Shown: in pieces, positions 59,628 to 64,000 of the stretch
Layout: the number at the start of each line of letters is the position of its first letter
Position numbering within the stretch: the first letter of the stretch is position 1
Assembly (NCBI GenBank): GCA_021613375.1
Contig: CM038706.1
Location: forward strand, 26,501,366 to 26,565,365
DNA from: Megaleporinus macrocephalus
Taxonomy: Eukaryota > Chordata > Actinopteri > Characiformes > Anostomidae
DNA: 64,000 nucleotides
Reading direction: 5' to 3'
Program-made: the position numbers and the translations under genes
Notes under the pieces: generated by a model
What the model saw: only the letters and a program-made list of their open reading frames with translations
The model's database searches: none
Told to the model about the DNA's origin: nothing

Positions 59628-60944
59628 CTGAAAAGAAACAAAAGTCATCAGATTCTTGTTCTACTATTATGATGTCAAAACTCAAAACCTGAGATAAATA
59701 TACAAAGTATGTAAAAATATTTAAACACCCAACTAATTAGCATTTTCAGCTCTAAAGTATACTGATATGTTCATAGCTGAAGCTAACACCAGCATGACAG
59801 TTAAATATATTCATCCACTATGTCACATTTTTATTACACCGTCCCTTTACTTTAATAAACCTGTTCTAATAGATACCATTCAGATTACGTAACTTCAAAT
59901 CAGTAACCACTGGTTAAAACTTCTTTTAACTTAAAAAACTTAAGTATTTTAGGAGTCTGGTGGAAGTTCAATATACTGACAGACTTTGACACAATATAAT
60001 TCAATAATCAGAACATGCCGTGTACACGGTGAGTCACCTTTTATTTATGTTTAGTCTTAAGACTGGAGAAGGAACTTTCAAAGAACTGATACACTTGGCA
60101 GAAATTCCCTTTCTGTTCTCTCTGATAAGAAACCACCTCCTTCTGTGCAACTCACTTTCCTTTTCCTGAGTATCAGCATATCTGAGTCTGCTTATGCTTT
60201 ATGCCTAAACCACTTATGTACGTCACGTACAAGTACAGACTGAAATCTTCAAAATGTAAGAGAACTGTGTTGTTTAGGATTTTATTATATTCATTCTGAT
60301 CACAGATGAAAGAACATGACTTTTGTACGTGCATGTAAAAAGCTAGTTTAGATGAAAGTACAAAGAGGTTATGACATTTGACATTTAAATAACTGCTCTT
60401 AACTTTATCTGCTTGACAGTTAACACCAAAACTCAAGCATATGTCATCAGACTGAAATTTGTTTCGACTCGTGTTCGGCAGCTACCTGTTTTAAGTTTGC
60501 CCTTCCACCTTAAATAGTTCAGCAGGCGGCACTGTAACTGCTGCAGGCTTTAAGGTGGAACGGGACATTCTGAACAAGTAACTGGAACATTCTGAACAAG
60601 TAACGGGTAAATAAGAAGATAACGTAGACGTGAAAAAATAACTTTAAAATGTGCAGTATATGACAATACGTCGACTCCATCTGCACAGCTCCGAGTTTAG
60701 CATGCTGTAGCACATTTCCGCGATAAACGCGCACTTGGTCGACTTCCACATATCGCGGACAAAGTAACAATCGCTTAAAATGTGGCATAAAGTAAAATAT
60801 ACAACAGCAAAAAAGCATATTCTTCACACGGAGGTCAAATGGTTGACGTTAAAAGTTGCAGCTCCAGTGCTAACGTAACTAGTTAGCAGGAAGCTAGCGC
60901 TGAGTGGCCCTCGCTCTCATAAACATCTATTTATGAGTCCTCAC
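59628..60944 (-). other. ncoa4: ncoa4 first intron (5' UTR intron)
   Basis: Bounded on the minus strand by a possible donor GTGAGG at 60944 and the acceptor CTTTTCAG at 59628. It contains palindromic element copy 3. Otherwise AT-rich, with CpG content rising above 60650 toward the promoter. The 102-codon antisense frame at 60827-60519 is not supported as a gene. Confidence 0.55.
60485..60597. repeat. Promoter-associated palindromic element, copy 3
   Basis: Left arm CTTCCACCTTAAA at 60502-60514, right arm TTTAAGGTGGAAC at 60549-60561, with centre AGCAGGCGGCACTGTAACTG. Outer sequences CAGCTACCTGTT (left) and the inverse of GAACAAGTAACTGG (right) extend the symmetry and match the outer arms of copies 1 and 2. 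It lies about 350 bp inside the presumed ncoa4 first intron. Confidence 0.85.
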
Positions 60945-61180
60945 CTCTCTGGTCCGATCCAATTCTCTCTGACTGTCCAATAGATCCGAGCTAATGACGG
61001 TTTGATCCAAATTAAAGTTTGACACAGGCTTAATTGTCGGCTTTCATGATTTTATATGAGTCCCTACGCGGCGTGGCTCAGCCCACAGCTCTGCCCCTCC
61101 ACCACTGCTGAGCCTTCGATCTGCACGTACACAGGCTGACAGACTGGGGCCCAGACAGGGGGGGCACAGCGCAGACAGAA
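60945..61180 (-). promoter_or_regulatory. ncoa4: Candidate proximal promoter and noncoding first exon of ncoa4
   Basis: On the minus strand, GGATCGGACCAGAGAG is followed by GTGAGG at 60944, a good donor for a noncoding exon. CTATTGGACAGTCAG just upstream contains an inverted CCAAT-type motif. The 61060-61180 interval is GC-richer than its surroundings. A second candidate lies at 63420-63780. Confidence 0.4.
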
Positions 61181-62659
61181 AGCGGGCCAGAGCCACTGCT
61201 GACACAGCTATGCAACAAAAAAAAAATTTGACACAAACGTGCCAACACCCTTCCCTTTTTAAAGAATTAGCATTGTCTAATTATAAAAAAAATAAATAAA
61301 TGGCCAACCATGGAGAACAGAATTTTTCAACTGAGCTTAAAGGCTCAAGCTGGCACACAAGTTACAGCTTCTGTACATTTTTACTCTTTTGTTTAGTATG
61401 TGTACATATGTGTAGTCCTATTTTTGCTTCTGTTCTGTAAGCTTACAGTTTGTGAGTTCAATATCACTTTATTGATCATATTAAAGGAGAAATATGTAAG
61501 CTGATAATCAATATGTACAATTTTTTGTTCCTAAATGAACACCGTGAACATTAGTTTTGACTGTACCTCAAAGATGTCCATGTATCATGACATAGCATGC
61601 TAACCATCTAGTAGTGCCCTGTACTTTCTTGTAGTACACCTTTGTACCTCAAAAGACAGAAGTAGCTACATAATAAATGAAGATTCAGGTCACTGGTTGC
61701 ATTCGACAGATTTACATATTGCTTCTTTAAGTTATATAGACCCCAAGTCCCATATCATGGATAACAAAATATTCCTCACTGTTGGAATAGTCTGATGCAC
61801 TTTGCAAACACTGTTAAAATTTCACACTGTTCACTAACCAGTCCGTACAATTTACATGTTGATGCTGAACTGCATAACTAAGCTGTATTTTGCATGTGTC
61901 CACCTTTTTAGCCTACAGCAGTTTAGCCCCGCCTATTAATGTTAACGAATTTAGCCCTGAGTTTTAGCCCTTACTTGATTTGACTGACCAGTTTAAAGGC
62001 CAACCTGAAAGATGCTAGAGTCATGCCTGATATAACTATAGTCTAGTGAAAACAACACACAAAATTGCTAATACATTTGTCTAATTTGCTAACAAGCAGA
62101 AATCCACCACTCACATATATTCACCTGAAGTTCTAAGGAGTGTTTCAGCTAAACGAGAGTGAAACAGCAATGTTATGTGAAGAGTGTCTATTTTACATGT
62201 AATCTGAATAATGGTATAACTGCTTTGACTGTGTCTGTGTTAGAGGTGCAGGTGCTCTCACCCCACTCTCTCAATTGTTAGGAGTTTTAGTCTGTAAATT
62301 TCTGTCTTTAAGTTTTTGCGTGCAAGGTTGTGTCTTTGCCCTAAAGACACAACAGAATCATTACATTTTATAATCTACACTGCATTTTGAAGGAGATACA
62401 ATGCAGGGCAGCCAACCAGAACCAAGATAATTTACATATCTTAAAGGCACAGTAACAAAAACAGTTTGTTTTATTTTATCAGAAGAAGGTAAGATGTCTA
62501 AATGTTATGCAAAATATGTTGGCTGTTTTTGATTGTAAACGAAACCAAACATGTTTACTCGAGTGAAAACATACAATAAATCTATAAGATACGGCTCCTT
62601 AAATGCCTGATTAGTTTATATCTAATTCACTAAAAAGTTATCATTTTGTATAAAAATTG
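61181..62659. other. Gene-free stretch
   Basis: AT-rich DNA without reading frames. About 62390-62500 resembles an interspersed repeat also sensed at 42855 and 46880. If the distal first exon is real, this is intronic ncoa4 sequence. Confidence 0.4.
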
Positions 62660-62930
62660 TGGAATTGTGGTGGTGGTGTGCAGCACTGCTGTGTCTGATC
62701 TACTCGCACCAGCACAACACACACTAACACACCATCACCACCGCGTCATCAGTGTCACTGCAGTGCTAAGAGTGTTCTACCACACAAATAATACCTGCTC
62801 TGTGGTGGCCCTGATCATTGAAGAACAGGTGCAAGAGGGCTAACAAAGTATACAAAGAAACAGACTACAATCTTCTAGAACAACAAAGTGCTCCTATATA
62901 GTAAGTGGAGCTGTTGTTGTTGTGTTAGAC
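62660..62930. mobile_element. Foldback DNA repeat, copy E (one half)
   Basis: CACTGCTGTGTCTGATCTAC, CATCAGTGTCACTGCAGTGC, AATACCTGCTCTGTGGTGGC, CATTGAAGAACAGGTGC and AGTGGAGCTGTTG correspond to the second half of the family. The first half is missing. Confidence 0.72.
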
Positions 62931-63419
62931 TGACTGAAAAAATATGTATACACTTATGCACAAACTTTACATGCTCCACGTTCCACAAATCAATAAACAG
63001 CAGTTTGAACAATCATTAGGCTGACAAAACAACATCATGCACTTATTATGTATTGAGGAGGCAGTCACGTCAATAAACTGCGCTGTGATAACAACGGTCG
63101 CTTAAAAAGTGCGTTAGGTCGTATGTCGTGACTCCCCTCACAGCGGCGTGCGAAGGGAGAACAAGGGCATTCGAGCAAACGTAGCTACATGGGTTTTCCA
63201 TTAAAGGACGTACTTAAGTTTATCTTTCCTGTTTCCCCTAATTCGGTACATTGACGTTGGCGAAACAGTTTCAGGCTAAAAAATAACAAATGACAAGAAA
63301 ACGGTAATCCAACGTTCAGTGTGTACTGTTAGGTTAGCTAGCTGGATAGCATTAGCTAACTTTGGCTAAACGAACACTTGCCAGCATTTAAACGGCACAG
63401 CACTATAATCGAATGTCAC
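62931..63419. other. Gene-free stretch, CpG rising to the right
   Basis: No gene. CpG frequency increases from about 63060 toward the block that follows. Confidence 0.35.
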
Positions 63420-63785
63420 CTACCGATATTCCTCCCTCTGTATCAGTCTAAGTCTGGACGTCATCGAGAATATAGAATTCACGAAATAAACTAATTTGTC
63501 AGAATCCCAGCGAGGCTAAGTAAACTAGCCGGTCAATGAAAATCCTTCACGAGCCGGTAGATAAATGTCAAACGCGCTAAAGCCGTAAAGATGCGGTGCT
63601 TCAGCCGGATGCGCGGGTTGCGCAGATCTCTAACAAGTCTGTCCAGACAGACTACAGACGAGCGGCGTGTCCGTATGATTAGTAAGTCGATACTAACCGC
63701 ATAAGCGCAGCGTGCGTATCACGTCACCCCTCTGGTAGCGTCACAGCATTTTTGACTGCGCTCCCATTGTGCTGCTGCTGATGTT
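63420..63785 (-). promoter_or_regulatory. ncoa4: CpG-rich block, candidate distal promoter / first exon of ncoa4
   Basis: CpG-dense sequence. On the minus strand it contains GTGACGCTACC, GGGGTGACGTGATACG and GATGACGTCCAG, which resemble CRE/ATF-type TGACG motifs. A possible donor is ATATCGGTAG followed by GTGACA at 63420. Direction is consistent with an alternative ncoa4 first exon, but the block could instead start a gene reading off the right edge. Confidence 0.4.
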
Positions 63786-63879
63786 GCGGCGACACCTGGT
63801 GGTGGAAAACGGTCATCGTTTTTAATATTTAAATTATTCGAGTGAATTCAAAGCGAAAATTTAATTTGACCAGGTAAAA

Positions 63880-64000
63880 ATGTTACTAGATACGAGTGGA
63901 TCCACTTTAATAGACACGCCTACATATTCTTAGTCCGCAGAGGCGTTTAAAACCTCTAATAACACAGCTGTGTCTGATCCACTCACACCAGCACATCGCA
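63880..64000. mobile_element. Foldback DNA repeat, copy F (cut by the window end)
   Basis: GGATCCACTTTAATAGACAC, then GCTGTGTCTGATCCACTCAC and ACCAGCACA, are family landmarks. The copy continues beyond the window and its left part is degraded. Confidence 0.65.

Noticed and set aside
60519..60827. 102-codon minus-strand frame in the ncoa4 5' intron
   Set aside because: Starts and ends in intron and palindrome sequence; no similarity to any family known to me.
1..64000. CRISPR arrays, bacterial operons, rRNA or tRNA genes
   Set aside because: None seen; gene structure and repeats are those of a vertebrate nuclear genome.

Overview
This window looks like nuclear DNA from a teleost fish. The genes are split by introns with standard GT/AG junctions. 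The intergenic DNA is AT-rich and full of repeats typical of fish (Tc1-like transposons, a hAT element, L2-like LINE tails, long AT/GT/CT microsatellites). One foldback repeat is present in six copies; from memory it resembles repeats abundant in ostariophysan fishes (characins, catfishes, zebrafish). No bacterial, organellar or viral gene was recognised.

Three protein genes can be supported. (1) A C2H2 zinc-finger gene lies on the minus strand with its whole 478-codon reading frame in one exon (29980-31416), a probable upstream noncoding exon, and a long 3' UTR reaching to about 27.75 kb. (2) timm23, the channel subunit of the mitochondrial inner-membrane presequence translocase, lies on the plus strand (35632-48285). 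Seven coding exons join in frame to give 215 residues. (3) ncoa4, the ferritinophagy receptor, lies on the minus strand (59626 down to 55173). Nine coding exons join in frame to give 610 residues, the last exon carrying only the final Met and the stop. timm23 and ncoa4 are convergent neighbours, as I recall for human TIMM23 and NCOA4. The zinc-finger gene is head-to-head with timm23 across a CpG-containing 2-4 kb region.

Layout: 1-5.3 kb has no reading frame but looks like 3' UTR-type sequence of a gene off the left edge, with a foldback insertion. 5.3-27.7 kb is gene-free, holding transposon remnants and several GC-richer, low-repeat blocks (9.56-10.15, 12.70-13.76, 16.44-17.12 and 19.03-19.95 kb) that look like conserved regulatory DNA. 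27.75-33.9 kb is the zinc-finger gene. 33.4-35.63 kb is the shared promoter region. 35.6-48.6 kb is timm23, with many repeats in its introns. 48.7-53.9 kb is repeat-rich spacer. 53.9-63.8 kb is ncoa4 with one or two first-exon/promoter regions. The window ends inside another foldback copy.

The most unusual signal is a roughly 100-bp near-palindrome with the arm GTTCCACCTTAAA. It occurs three times, twice between the zinc-finger gene and timm23 and once in the 5' part of ncoa4, so every copy is close to a promoter. Other points of note are a GT microsatellite standing in for the polypyrimidine tract before timm23 exon 6, a six-coding-base last exon in ncoa4, and a hAT element with a perfect 8-bp target duplication. 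All calls come from reading the sequence alone; no searches were run.
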